NCBI RefSeq assembly: GCF_020833685.1
Contig: NZ_JACKZY010000001.1
Location: forward strand, 1,314,578-1,378,577
DNA length: 64,000 bases
Direction: 5' to 3'
Source: Nitratireductor sp. B36
GTDB lineage: Bacteria; Pseudomonadota; Alphaproteobacteria; Rhizobiales; Rhizobiaceae
Shown here: positions 56,469-64,000 of the stretch, in pieces
Layout of the letters: each line of letters starts with the position of its first letter
How positions within the stretch are numbered: position 1 is the stretch's first letter
The notes under the pieces: model-generated
Databases searched by the model: none
What the model was told of the DNA's origin: nothing
What the model saw: the letters and a program-made list of their open reading frames with translations, nothing else
Made by a program: the position numbers and the translations under genes

Positions 56469-56489
56469 ACGATTTTCCTTTCAAATCGT
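56469..56489 (-). promoter_or_regulatory. Hairpin presenting the cold-shock ribosome binding site
   Basis: In the leftward RNA, a perfect 7-bp stem ACGATTT/AAATCGT encloses the loop GAAAGGA, which contains the ribosome binding site. The stem ends exactly at the ATG. This arrangement could make translation depend on temperature or on RNA-binding proteins. Confidence 0.55.
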
Positions 56490-56671
56490 CATGGAGGTTC
56501 GATGCCGGCAACTGCCGGACATCAGAGAGTTCGAATTTGAGGGAAGATCGTAGGGGCGCTTGGCAGCGCGAAAACAAAGTTCAACAGCAATTTCGATAAA
56601 CATCGTGTAGAGGCAGATTGCGTCGAAAGCAAGGCTGGGCGGAATAAATAGACCGCCCGCCTCCGCAAACC
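56490..56671 (-). other. Upstream region and probable long leader of the cold-shock gene
   Basis: No gene. Read leftward it contains a CCGGC-AGTT-GCCGG hairpin (near 56503-56516) and otherwise AT-richer sequence. Cold-shock genes commonly have long untranslated leaders, and this stretch has room for one plus a promoter, but I cannot place the promoter. Confidence 0.4.
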
Positions 56672-57415
56672 CTAAAGCAAGCGCAGGAAAAAAATCAGGC
56701 TCATCACCGTTCCCACGATGATAACCACGGCGCGCACCACGGAAGCCGGGAGCGCGCGGGCGAGCGGCGCTCCCGCATAGCCGCCGACCGTCGCCGCGAC
56801 CATCATCACAAGCGCCTGCGGCCAGGCCACAATGCCGGCGAGCGCGAATGTGGCCACCGAAATGGCCGAAAGGATGAAGGACAGGCCGTTTTTCAGGCCG
56901 TTCATCGTGTTCAGATCGCGCATGCCCCAAAGCGAGAAAACCGCCAGGAGAACAATGCCCAGACCGCCATTGAAATAGCCGCCATAGATCGCAACGAGGA
57001 TCGTGCTGAACCAGCCCTCCCCTGTTCCGGTCCCGAAACGGCGGGCGAGGCTTTGTATCTTCGGCCCAAAGGCGAAAGTGAGCGTGGCAATGGCCAGCAG
57101 GAAAGGGACGACCAGCGAGAACGCCTCATTGGAGGACACAAGCAGAAGAAGCGAGCCGGCAAGCCCGCCAATGGCCGTGAGACCGGCAATGCGGACAAGG
57201 CGCCGTCGATCGAAGGCAGCAATCTCAGATCGGAAACCGAGCGCGCCGCCAAGGTAGCCTGGGAACACTGCAACAGCGCTGGTGGCGTTGGCAGAAACGA
57301 CCGGAACGCCGGCATAAACGAGTGCCGGAAAGGTCAGAAACGTTCCGCCGCCGGCGACCGTATTCAGTGTGCCGGCGAAGAATGCGGCAACTGCCAGAAT
57401 GAGATAATCTTCCAT
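56672..57415 (-). CDS. TauE/SafE-family membrane permease
   Basis: 247 residues, nearly all hydrophobic, in two repeats of about four helices. NTVAGGGTFLTFPALVYAGVP is the characteristic first repeat motif and GGYFNGGLGIVLLAVF with GGYAGAPLARALP mark the second. The family exports sulfite or organosulfonates or transports related anions. No sulfonate genes are adjacent, so the substrate is unknown. It is a single gene divergent from the diguanylate cyclase gene. Confidence 0.92.
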   Translation of the reverse strand: MEDYLILAVAAFFAGTLNTVAGGGTFLTFPALVYAGVPVVSANATSAVAVFPGYLGGALGFRSEIAAFDRRRLVRIAGLTAIGGLAGSLLLLVSSNEAFSLVVPFLLAIATLTFAFGPKIQSLARRFGTGTGEGWFSTILVAIYGGYFNGGLGIVLLAVFSLWGMRDLNTMNGLKNGLSFILSAISVATFALAGIVAWPQALVMMVAATVGGYAGAPLARALPASVVRAVVIIVGTVMSLIFFLRLL

Positions 57416-57637
57416 CGTGGTTCCTGCTTCGATGCGCTTGGCAGAGCTGCACTAACCCAACAAGGTCGACAGGCCAATGGCCTCTGCGCCTCAGCGATTG
57501 GTGCAGGTGGCATGCCCTCTTTGGCAACAACATTGGGATGCGTCACCGACAACCCTTCAACCTTTGTTGTGAATCTGACATTAGGGAAATCGTGAAGGGA
57601 CTTTGAGCGCTGACCCCACGGCGAAGCGCTTCGTAGC

Positions 57638-58864
57638 ATGCTGGATATCCCCATGGAGAATAGCCCTGTGATCAGCATGACCGGCTTGATCGGTCCGACG
57701 ATCATGCTCGTCTTTGCGATCGGTTTCATATGGGTGTGGTGTGTGGACAGGCGTCATCTGCATTCCGCCATTCTCGCCATCGCCTGCGCATTGTTCGGTC
57801 TGGCTCTGCTTTCCCAGGTCCTGCAATGGCCTGCGGGAATTGGGCCCAATGCGCTCTTCTCCGGGTTTCTCTACACGCTGGCCGTGGTGCTGGCGAGCGT
57901 GGGCATATTGCGTCGCGCCGGCAAACGACTCGGGTTCGCCTTCGGTGTTTTGCTGATCGCCGCCATCATGATTTCGTTGTGGTATTTCGCCTATGTTCAG
58001 CCCAATCTTCTGGCTCGAATCTATGTGCAGAACTTCGGCTATGGTGCCATACTGCTCCTCGTGGCGTTGCGCATCCTGCCAAGCCGCAACACCGGAAGGG
58101 CCGATCATGTTCTCTTTTGGGTGTTGCTTGCCTTTGCATTGCATTTCTTTCCGCGAACGCTGCTGACGGCAAAACGCTCTCTGCCCACGCTGGCTATGGC
58201 TCCCGGCGATTCACTGTTCTGGCAGACGCTGCAACTTTCGCTGTCTGTTATGGGGGCCGCTCTTGCCCTGACGGTCCTTGCCACGATCCTGACCGACGTG
58301 ATGAAAGAATTACGGCAGGACCGGGACCTGGACGGGCTGACAGGTGTCTTGAACCGTCGCGGTTTTGAAGAGACGGCAGACCGCCACCTGAAATCACGGC
58401 GTCGGGCGCCACTTGCCCTCATCGTCTGCGACCTGGATCATTTCAAGCAGATCAACGACACGCTCGGCCATCACGTCGGCGATGCAGCCCTCAAGGCGTT
58501 TGGAAACATGCTGCGCAAATGCGCGCGCTCGAGCGACATTGTCGGCCGGATCGGCGGCGAGGAATTTGCGCTGCTACTGCCCCATACGGATCTCGCAGGG
58601 GCACGTGACCTGGCTGAACGCTTGCGCAGCGCCCTTTCCTCCAATACGCATTCGATCCACCAAAGGGATGTTCGGCTTTCGGCAAGTTTCGGCGTCGCCC
58701 TGAAGAATGCTGACGACAATCTTGCCACGCTGCTTATGCGGGCGGATCGCCTCCTCTATGACGCCAAGCAGGCAGGTCGCGACCAGATCGTATCTGATCC
58801 TGCACCGCCCTCGTATGGCAGCGACGCGGGCGCTGTTCCATCCAGCCCGGCGCCGAGTACCTGA
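57638..58864 (+). CDS. Membrane-bound diguanylate cyclase (GGDEF)
   Basis: 408 residues. The N-terminal roughly 215 residues contain about seven predicted membrane segments forming a sensor of unknown ligand. The C-terminal GGDEF domain (about 235-395) has RDLDGLTGVLNRRGF and active-site RIGGEEFALLLP, so it should make cyclic di-GMP from GTP. An inhibitory I-site RSSD sits five residues before GGEEF, indicating product feedback. There is no EAL domain. The start is the first of several ATGs (others at 57653 and 57677); none has a clear ribosome binding site. It converges on the lysR-like gene with 14 bp between. Confidence 0.92.
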   Translation: MLDIPMENSPVISMTGLIGPTIMLVFAIGFIWVWCVDRRHLHSAILAIACALFGLALLSQVLQWPAGIGPNALFSGFLYTLAVVLASVGILRRAGKRLGFAFGVLLIAAIMISLWYFAYVQPNLLARIYVQNFGYGAILLLVALRILPSRNTGRADHVLFWVLLAFALHFFPRTLLTAKRSLPTLAMAPGDSLFWQTLQLSLSVMGAALALTVLATILTDVMKELRQDRDLDGLTGVLNRRGFEETADRHLKSRRRAPLALIVCDLDHFKQINDTLGHHVGDAALKAFGNMLRKCARSSDIVGRIGGEEFALLLPHTDLAGARDLAERLRSALSSNTHSIHQRDVRLSASFGVALKNADDNLATLLMRADRLLYDAKQAGRDQIVSDPAPPSYGSDAGAVPSSPAPST

Positions 58865-58878
58865 GGCCACGTGCAATT

Positions 58879-59790
58879 TCAGTTGCCAGTTTCGCCGACA
58901 GCAGCAAGCGTGCATTTCACGAAATCCCGCACGAACGGGTTCATGCTGTCTTCGCGCCAGGCGACAACCAGAGAGACGGCCTTTGGCAGTTTGGGAAGCT
59001 CGCGATAAACCACGTTTTCCATCGGCGTCATGACAACCCAGGCCGGGACGATGCCGACGCCGATGCCGGCTGACGCCATGGCAACGACGGTCATGGTATG
59101 GCTGACCTCCTGCACCACTTTGGGGACAAAGCCTGCCTTTCGGCAGTGTTGCAGGACAACATCCTGATAGCTGACACCGACGATAGAAGAATAGGTAATG
59201 AAATTCTCGTCGCGCAGATCCTCGACTTCGAGGTTCTTGCGCGCGGCAAGGTTCGATTCCGCCGGAAGCACGGCGACGAACCCCTCCCGATAAATCTCCC
59301 GATAGGCAATGCCGGAAGCCGTGCGCGGAGGACGCACAAAAGCCACGTCGATTTTGCGATCCTTCAAAAGGGCGAGTTGCTCTTCCGTCGTGTGGATCTG
59401 CATGTCGAGGAGGACCGAGGGGTTGCGCCGGCTGAATTCGCGCATCGCTTTCGACATGAAATTGTAGAGACCGACATAGACGGCGGCGATACGCAAACGG
59501 CCGGAGGAAAGACCGCCTGCCGCCTGCGTCTCTCGGATGCCCTCTTCCAAAGACACCAGCACCTGCTGCGCCTTTTCGAACAAAACCCGTCCGGCCGGTG
59601 TCAGCGTCACGCTGCGGGTGGTGCGGTCGAACAGCCTGACACCAAGCCGCTCCTCCAATTGGCGGATCTGCTGACTGAGCGGTGCCTGCGACACGCCCAG
59701 CATTTCGGCAGCCCTGCCAAAATGCAGCTCCTGCGCGACGCGCATGAAATAGCGTAGATGGCGAAGCTCGATGGCGCCAAGTGACTGCAT
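58879..59790 (-). CDS. LysR-family regulator of the TRAP operon
   Basis: 303 residues. HTH block IELRHLRYFMRVAQELHFGRAAEMLGVSQAPLSQQIRQLEERLGVRLF, then the effector domain (about 90-300) with VGLYNFMSKAM and VAFVRPPR. This is the CbnR/BenM-like subgroup, whose members often respond to aromatic or carboxylic acids. The start is ATG at 59790; a TTG four codons upstream is the alternative. It is divergent from the TRAP transporter genes, with a palindrome in the gap. Confidence 0.92.
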   Translation of the reverse strand: MQSLGAIELRHLRYFMRVAQELHFGRAAEMLGVSQAPLSQQIRQLEERLGVRLFDRTTRSVTLTPAGRVLFEKAQQVLVSLEEGIRETQAAGGLSSGRLRIAAVYVGLYNFMSKAMREFSRRNPSVLLDMQIHTTEEQLALLKDRKIDVAFVRPPRTASGIAYREIYREGFVAVLPAESNLAARKNLEVEDLRDENFITYSSIVGVSYQDVVLQHCRKAGFVPKVVQEVSHTMTVVAMASAGIGVGIVPAWVVMTPMENVVYRELPKLPKAVSLVVAWREDSMNPFVRDFVKCTLAAVGETGN

Positions 59791-59837
59791 CGCAATGCCC
59801 AATTAATATACAGAACAGAAAAATAGCGTCGATAAAT

Positions 59838-59855
59838 ATATTGGACAACCAATAT
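59838..59855. promoter_or_regulatory. Palindrome between the lysR-like and TRAP genes
   Basis: ATATTGG at 59838-59844 and its exact complement CCAATAT at 59849-59855 flank ACAA, in the 95-bp AT-rich gap between the divergent genes. It is 30-48 bp from both start codons and is the best candidate operator for the LysR protein. Confidence 0.5.
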
Positions 59856-59885
59856 TTGACCATGCTTCCGTAGCTGAAAAAGAGA

Positions 59886-60404
59886 ATGGGGACCCCCGTG
59901 AAAGACCACAAACCAATGGACCTGGTGCGTCCGCTGAGGATCGCTGTTGGCGTCCTGCTCATCATCGTCGTGAGTGTGACGCTGCTGCAGATTTTCCTAA
60001 GGTATTTTTTCAATGCACCACTCGTGTGGAGCGAAGAACTCGCGAAACTGCTGATCGTGTGGATCGCGTTCATCGGAGCGGCGGCGGTTTGCTGGGATGG
60101 CCGGCATCTCAATGTCGATGTGTTTTATCTGATGTTGCCCAAAGGGTTCCGCACGATGGTACGCTACATCAATGCGGCCCTTTCCATCGGTTTTCTTGCA
60201 ATTTTGGGATGGACCAGCGTGAAGCTGGTGATCCTTGAAAATATGCAGGATCTCTCCGCCCTGCCGCTTCCTGCGGGCGTGGTGCGGCTGGCTGCAACGG
60301 TGGGCGCCGCGTTGATGATCGCAGCGATCATCGGACGCATCGTCTATGTCCGGCCAATGCACCGCCAGACCGATCCGGCCTATGGCCATGAAGACCCCAT
60401 GTGA
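59886..60404 (+). CDS. TRAP transporter small membrane subunit (DctQ family)
   Basis: 172 residues with four membrane helices in the DctQ layout. The typical LQIFLRYFFNAPLVWSEELAKLLIVWIAFIGAA block falls in helices 1-2. It assists the large subunit in sodium-driven uptake with a periplasmic binding protein. The ATG at 59886 gives the family length; a GTG at 59898 is an alternative. First gene of the rightward TRAP operon. Confidence 0.92.
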   Translation: MGTPVKDHKPMDLVRPLRIAVGVLLIIVVSVTLLQIFLRYFFNAPLVWSEELAKLLIVWIAFIGAAAVCWDGRHLNVDVFYLMLPKGFRTMVRYINAALSIGFLAILGWTSVKLVILENMQDLSALPLPAGVVRLAATVGAALMIAAIIGRIVYVRPMHRQTDPAYGHEDPM

Positions 60405-60419
60405 TCCGCGGACCCCACA

Positions 60420-61697
60420 ATGCTGACCATCTCGATTATCGGACTTCTCCTGGTCCTTCTGTTCATGGGGCTGCCGCTGGTGTTTTCCATCGGCATATCC
60501 TCCATGGTGTATTTCTTCTTTGCCGACATTAATCTGGCGCTTCTGACCCAGCGCATGACGGCCTCCATCAATTCCTTCCTCATTCTGGCGATCCCGTTCT
60601 TCTTTCTCGCCGGGGAGCTGATGAATGCCTGCAAGCTGACCGACCGCATCATTGCCATGGCGAAGGCGCTGGTCGGGCACATCCATGGCGGCCTTGCCCA
60701 GGTCAACATCTTTGCAAGCCTGATCTTTTCGGGAATGTCGGGGTCTCCAACCGCCGACACGACGGCGCTCGGCTCGGTGCTGATCCCCGCCATGAAGAAG
60801 GAGGGCTATCCCGCGCCGTTCTCTGCCGCGGTGACCGTTGCGTCCTCCATGGTGGGGCCGATGATCCCGCCGAGTGTCGCGCTCGTGATCTATGGCACGC
60901 TCGCCAATGTCTCTATCGGCCGTCTGCTTCTGGCGGGTATTTTGCCGGGCTTCGTGATCATCGGAACGCAGATGCTGTTCACGTATTTTTATGCGCGCAA
61001 ACGGAACTTTCCCCGTTATGAGCGAGCGACGCTGCCGGAGCTTGCGACTGCGATCAAGGGCGGTGGACCGGCCATTCTCTTCCCGGTCATCATCGTGGCG
61101 GGCATTCTGTTCGGCATATTCTCACCCACCGAGGCGGCAGCCGTTGCGGTGCTCTATGGCCTGCTTCTCAGCCTGTTCTACCGCAATGTGAAGGCCGCCG
61201 ACATCTGGGGCGCGATCCAGAATACGGCGCTCGGCACGGCACGCATTCTATCCATCATCGCAGTGGCTTCGGCCTTTTCGTGGATCATGGTGCGCGAACA
61301 GGTGCCGCTGGCCATCGCCGATGGCATCTCCACCATCTCGGAGAACCCGGTGATCGCACTCTTCGTGATCGTTGCGATGCTTCTCGGCGTCGGGCTTCTC
61401 ATGGTCGCCTCCTCCGCCGAAATCGTTCTGACGCCGATCCTCGTTCCGGTGATCCTGCAATTCGGCATCGATCCGGTGCATTTCGGCGTGCTGATGGTGT
61501 TCAGCCTGATCATCGGCGGCGCAACACCGCCTGTGGGTGTGCTGATGTTCATCGCACAGGACATCGCAAAGATATCCCACGGCCAGATGGTGAAGGCGAT
61601 GCTGCCCTTCTACATCCCGCTTTTCACCGCGGTCGTGCTGCTGGTCCTGTTCCCGCAGATCAGCCTTTTCATTCCCAACCTCGTGTTCGGAAACTGA
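60420..61697 (+). CDS. TRAP transporter large membrane subunit (DctM family)
   Basis: 425 residues with about twelve hydrophobic segments. Family blocks include PFFFLAGELMNACKLTDRIIAMAKALVGHIHGGLAQVN, FSGMSGSPTADTTALGSVLIPAM, and VGPMIPPSVALVIYG. It forms the transport core. It begins 15 bp after the small subunit gene. The SGSPTADT and PPSV segments contain the hairpin loops expected to bind sodium. Confidence 0.95.
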   Translation: MLTISIIGLLLVLLFMGLPLVFSIGISSMVYFFFADINLALLTQRMTASINSFLILAIPFFFLAGELMNACKLTDRIIAMAKALVGHIHGGLAQVNIFASLIFSGMSGSPTADTTALGSVLIPAMKKEGYPAPFSAAVTVASSMVGPMIPPSVALVIYGTLANVSIGRLLLAGILPGFVIIGTQMLFTYFYARKRNFPRYERATLPELATAIKGGGPAILFPVIIVAGILFGIFSPTEAAAVAVLYGLLLSLFYRNVKAADIWGAIQNTALGTARILSIIAVASAFSWIMVREQVPLAIADGISTISENPVIALFVIVAMLLGVGLLMVASSAEIVLTPILVPVILQFGIDPVHFGVLMVFSLIIGGATPPVGVLMFIAQDIAKISHGQMVKAMLPFYIPLFTAVVLLVLFPQISLFIPNLVFGN

Positions 61698-61727
61698 GCG
61701 TTCAATGACTTTGGAGTCCATGCATCA

Positions 61728-62558
61728 ATGAGTACCGCGAAGAAGCACCTCCTGGAGGACATGACCTTTCTGGAATTCCAGGAGCGGATGGGCGAGGATC
61801 CGGTGATCCTCATCCCGCTCGGCTCACAGGAAATCCAGGGGCCGATGGTGCCGATGGGCGACTTCATGCTGACCCGTGAAATTGCCAGCCGCGTGGCGGA
61901 GAAAAGCGGGGCCATTGCGGCACCCACCATGCCCTTTGGCTATGCGGAATATTTTCGCTCGGTGCCAGGCGGCATTGCCCTTTCGGCCGATGCGTTCCGC
62001 GCCACGCTGCGCGACATGCTCGACAATTTTCTCGACCACGGGCTCACGAAGCTTGTGATCGTCAACGGCCACAGCGGCAATGCACCACTGATCGACCAGG
62101 TCATACGCGCGGTCCGCCGCGACCATGACGTGCTGGTTCCCTGCATCAATCTATGGCGTTCGATTCCCGATGCCCTCTGGCAAGAGGTCCATGGCGAGTT
62201 CGGCAAGAAGGCGTTTGCGCATGGCGGCGACCCGATCACTTCGGTCTATCTGCACCTTTTCCCGGACCTCACCCGCATGGATGCCGTGGAGATCGACGCC
62301 GAGTTCGGAAAGATGATCGACCTGCCCACTGCCGGGCTTGCCGCGGTGCGCTTTCAGGGCACGGAGATCGGCCTGCCGGTCAATGTGGACGATCACTGCT
62401 CCAACGGGATCGCCGGCGGTGACGCCTCACGGTCTTCGGCTGACAAGGGCGCCCGTTTCGTCGATCACCTCGTGACGTTCTGCTCCGACTTTGTCGAGCA
62501 CATGCGGTCCGTTTCTTCATCCACAAAAGCGAAATCAAAAGGGGAGTATGCAGCATGA
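61728..62558 (+). CDS. Creatininase-family amidohydrolase
   Basis: 276 residues of the creatinine amidohydrolase family (PF02633): N-terminal IPLGSQEIQGPMVPMGDFMLTREIA (metal-binding Glu and Asp), PFGYAEYF, IVNGHSGNAPLID and a second metal region EIDAEFG. Members hydrolyse cyclic amides such as creatinine, formamide side chains of FAPy nucleotides, or peptide ends in MftE. Position between the TRAP channel and binding-protein genes suggests it opens an imported ring amide. The usual PxGSxEQHGPHLP is changed to PLGSQEIQGPMVPMGD here, so substrate specificity is uncertain. Confidence 0.88.
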   Translation: MSTAKKHLLEDMTFLEFQERMGEDPVILIPLGSQEIQGPMVPMGDFMLTREIASRVAEKSGAIAAPTMPFGYAEYFRSVPGGIALSADAFRATLRDMLDNFLDHGLTKLVIVNGHSGNAPLIDQVIRAVRRDHDVLVPCINLWRSIPDALWQEVHGEFGKKAFAHGGDPITSVYLHLFPDLTRMDAVEIDAEFGKMIDLPTAGLAAVRFQGTEIGLPVNVDDHCSNGIAGGDASRSSADKGARFVDHLVTFCSDFVEHMRSVSSSTKAKSKGEYAA

Positions 62559-63505
62559 AGATGAAAGCACTCGCACTCAGCGCCGTTCTTCTGGCGACGG
62601 CCAGCGCACAGGCGGACGAAATCCGCTATGCGCTCTGGGCCCAGCCGGGCGAGGCACAGTATGAAGGCGCCCAGGAGTTCAAGCGCGTGGTGGAGGAAAA
62701 CTCCGATCACACGGTGACGATTTTCCCGGGCGACCAGTTGGGCACCCCGCGTGAGGTTTATGCGCAGATGGCGCTCGGCTCGACGCAGATGCTGGCAAGC
62801 GGCGATCCCGGCCTCAAGGAAATCGAATATCTCGCCCTGCCCTATCTGATGAACGGCATCGACAACTACAAGAAGGTGCTCGATACGGATTTCGGCAAGG
62901 AATGGAACGAGCGGCTCACCGCTGAGCGTCAGGTGCGGATGCTTGGCTTCATGCCGCGCAGCCCGCGCCAGATCAGCGCCAATGTGGTCATCAACTCCAT
63001 GGACGATCTGAGCGGCCTGAAGCTGCGCGCACCTGAACGCGACTACTATGTGGAATCGCTGCGGGCTCTGGGCGCCAATCCCACCCCGATGGCCTTCGCA
63101 GAAGTTTATACCGCCCTGCAGACCGGCATCGTTGACGGGCAGGAAAACCCGATCGAGACGATCTATGCCCAGAAATTCTACGAAGTGCAGAAGGGCGTGG
63201 CGATGGTCGATTACATCAACAAGCCCGCTTATGTGGTCATCAGCGATCAGTTCTGGCAGGGGCTTTCGGAGGAAGACCAGGCGCTTCTCCAGAAAGCCAA
63301 TGATGCCTCGACCGCCAAAATCAACGAACTGATGCCGGACCAGACCAAGAAATACATCGCCGAGATGGAAGCGGCCGGCGTAACGGTCACCCATCCCGAC
63401 AAGACGCCTTTCATGGAAGCCACGCAGTCCGTGCGCGACAACCTTGGCAAGGGTGTCTGGGGCGAAGACGTCTACAATCAGATCGTCGCAATCGGCAAAG
63501 AATAG
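62555..63505 (+). CDS. TRAP transporter substrate-binding protein (DctP family)
   Basis: 316-residue periplasmic binding protein with a signal peptide ending near TASAQA-DEI. It has GDQLGTPREVYAQMALGSTQM, and LKLRAPERD with the conserved ligand-binding arginine, which usually pairs with a substrate carboxylate. Then AFAEVYTALQTGIVDGQENP, the strongest DctP signature. It overlaps the creatininase stop as ATGA. A good terminator follows, so it is likely made in excess over the downstream amidohydrolase. Confidence 0.95.
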   Translation: MKMKALALSAVLLATASAQADEIRYALWAQPGEAQYEGAQEFKRVVEENSDHTVTIFPGDQLGTPREVYAQMALGSTQMLASGDPGLKEIEYLALPYLMNGIDNYKKVLDTDFGKEWNERLTAERQVRMLGFMPRSPRQISANVVINSMDDLSGLKLRAPERDYYVESLRALGANPTPMAFAEVYTALQTGIVDGQENPIETIYAQKFYEVQKGVAMVDYINKPAYVVISDQFWQGLSEEDQALLQKANDASTAKINELMPDQTKKYIAEMEAAGVTVTHPDKTPFMEATQSVRDNLGKGVWGEDVYNQIVAIGKE

Positions 63506-63525
63506 CCGATCCCCTGACGACAACT

Positions 63526-63563
63526 GCCGGCGTGGTCCTGACAGGCTGCGCCGGCCATTTTTT
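63526..63563 (+). terminator. Terminator/attenuator after the TRAP binding-protein gene
   Basis: GCCGGCG at 63526-63532 pairs perfectly with CGCCGGC at 63549-63555 and is followed by a T tract at 63558-63563. It lies 21 bp after the binding-protein stop and before the amidohydrolase gene, so it either ends or attenuates the transcript. Confidence 0.7.
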
Positions 63564-63588
63564 ACTTTTCGAGGAATGCAGCCCAGCC

Positions 63589-64000
63589 ATGAGTGAAGAG
63601 CAAAACCTGCGCGCGCGCATTGAAGAGATCACAGCCGAGATCACACCGCGCCTGATCGAAATCCGCCGGCAGCTCCATGCCAATCCGGAGCTCGGCTTCG
63701 AGGAATACGAGACCTCGACGCTGGTCATGCAGGAGCTGACACGTCTCGGAGTCGATCATCGCTCCGGCATCGGAAAAACCGGTGTCGCAGCCACCATCGG
63801 ACAGGGCAACGGCAAGACGATCGGAATTCGTGGCGACATGGACGCGCTGCCGATCGAAGAAACCGCTTCGCCGGAATATAAATCGCGCAACCCGGGCAAG
63901 ATGCACGCCTGTGGGCACGACGCACACACGGCCATTGCGCTTGGTGTGAGCGAAGTGCTGGCACGCCTTTCAGATGCTCTGCCGGGCCGGGCTCTGATGG
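63589..64000 (+). CDS. M20D-family amidohydrolase, cut by the window edge
   Basis: The first 137 codons of a zinc-dependent amidohydrolase (M20D: IAA-amino-acid, N-acyl-amino-acid or hippurate hydrolase type). Visible are RRQLHANPELGFEEYETS, GIRGDMDALPIEE and the metal-binding MHACGHDAHT with the Cys-Gly-His motif. Such proteins are about 380-400 residues, so roughly two thirds lie outside. The ATG at 63589 follows GAGG by 14 nt, a loose spacing. It is probably the last or a middle gene of the TRAP operon and hydrolyses the imported or ring-opened amide. Confidence 0.9.
   Translation, partial: MSEEQNLRARIEEITAEITPRLIEIRRQLHANPELGFEEYETSTLVMQELTRLGVDHRSGIGKTGVAATIGQGNGKTIGIRGDMDALPIEETASPEYKSRNPGKMHACGHDAHTAIALGVSEVLARLSDALPGRALM

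Overview
The window is GC-rich, densely packed chromosomal DNA from an alphaproteobacterium, most likely a Rhizobiales member of the Phyllobacteriaceae/Rhizobiaceae type. The evidence is indirect: many solute transporters, a TGA-N9-TCA box of the RirA type, an abundant rhizobial palindromic intergenic element, DUF983 and DUF2218 proteins, and a cobalamin-dependent MetH. I see no rRNA, tRNA, insertion sequence, phage gene or CRISPR array. About 53 protein genes are supported, the last cut by the right edge. Many starts were moved to internal ATG, GTG or TTG codons because a ribosome binding site and ATGA-type overlaps with neighbours support them.

Layout. (1) 0.4-4.2 kb: metH, with a perfect 20-bp palindrome upstream. 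(2) 4.3-17.0 kb: a catabolic block for an unidentified nitrogen compound. It holds a kinase/M23/class III aminotransferase triple fusion, a cysteine hydrolase, an N-formylglutamate amidohydrolase-like enzyme and a LIV-type ABC importer with a fused permease-ATPase. Divergent from these are an RpiR regulator, a glutamine-synthetase-like ligase and a second class III aminotransferase. (3) 17.0-23.4 kb: a ferric/sugar-phosphate-type ABC importer with an inositol-monophosphatase-family enzyme, divergent from a LacI regulator with two matching operators. (4) 23.5-27.6 kb: a siderophore importer and a DUF2218 gene around a RirA-type box. (5) 27.6-32.6 kb: an RND efflux pump with its TetR regulator and two related operators. 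(6) 32.7-40.0 kb: a second LIV-type importer with a GMC oxidoreductase, divergent from a LysR regulator. (7) 40.2-40.6 kb: a DUF983 protein. (8) 40.7-56.1 kb: two complete divergent peptide/amide-type ABC importers. The leftward one ends in an M14 metallopeptidase. The rightward one starts with an AmiC/AmiR sensor-antiterminator pair and contains an acetamidase/formamidase. (9) 56.2-58.9 kb: a cold-shock protein, a TauE/SafE permease and a membrane diguanylate cyclase. (10) 58.9-64 kb: a LysR regulator divergent from a TRAP transporter with creatininase-family and M20D amidohydrolase genes.

Taken together, the window is mainly a set of uptake-and-hydrolysis modules for nitrogenous substrates, each with its own local regulator. 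The strongest candidates for an undescribed system are two. One is the AmiC/AmiR operon, whose leader carries a terminator-like hairpin with an ANTAR-type hexaloop. The other is the triple-fusion/glutamine-synthetase-like catabolic block.
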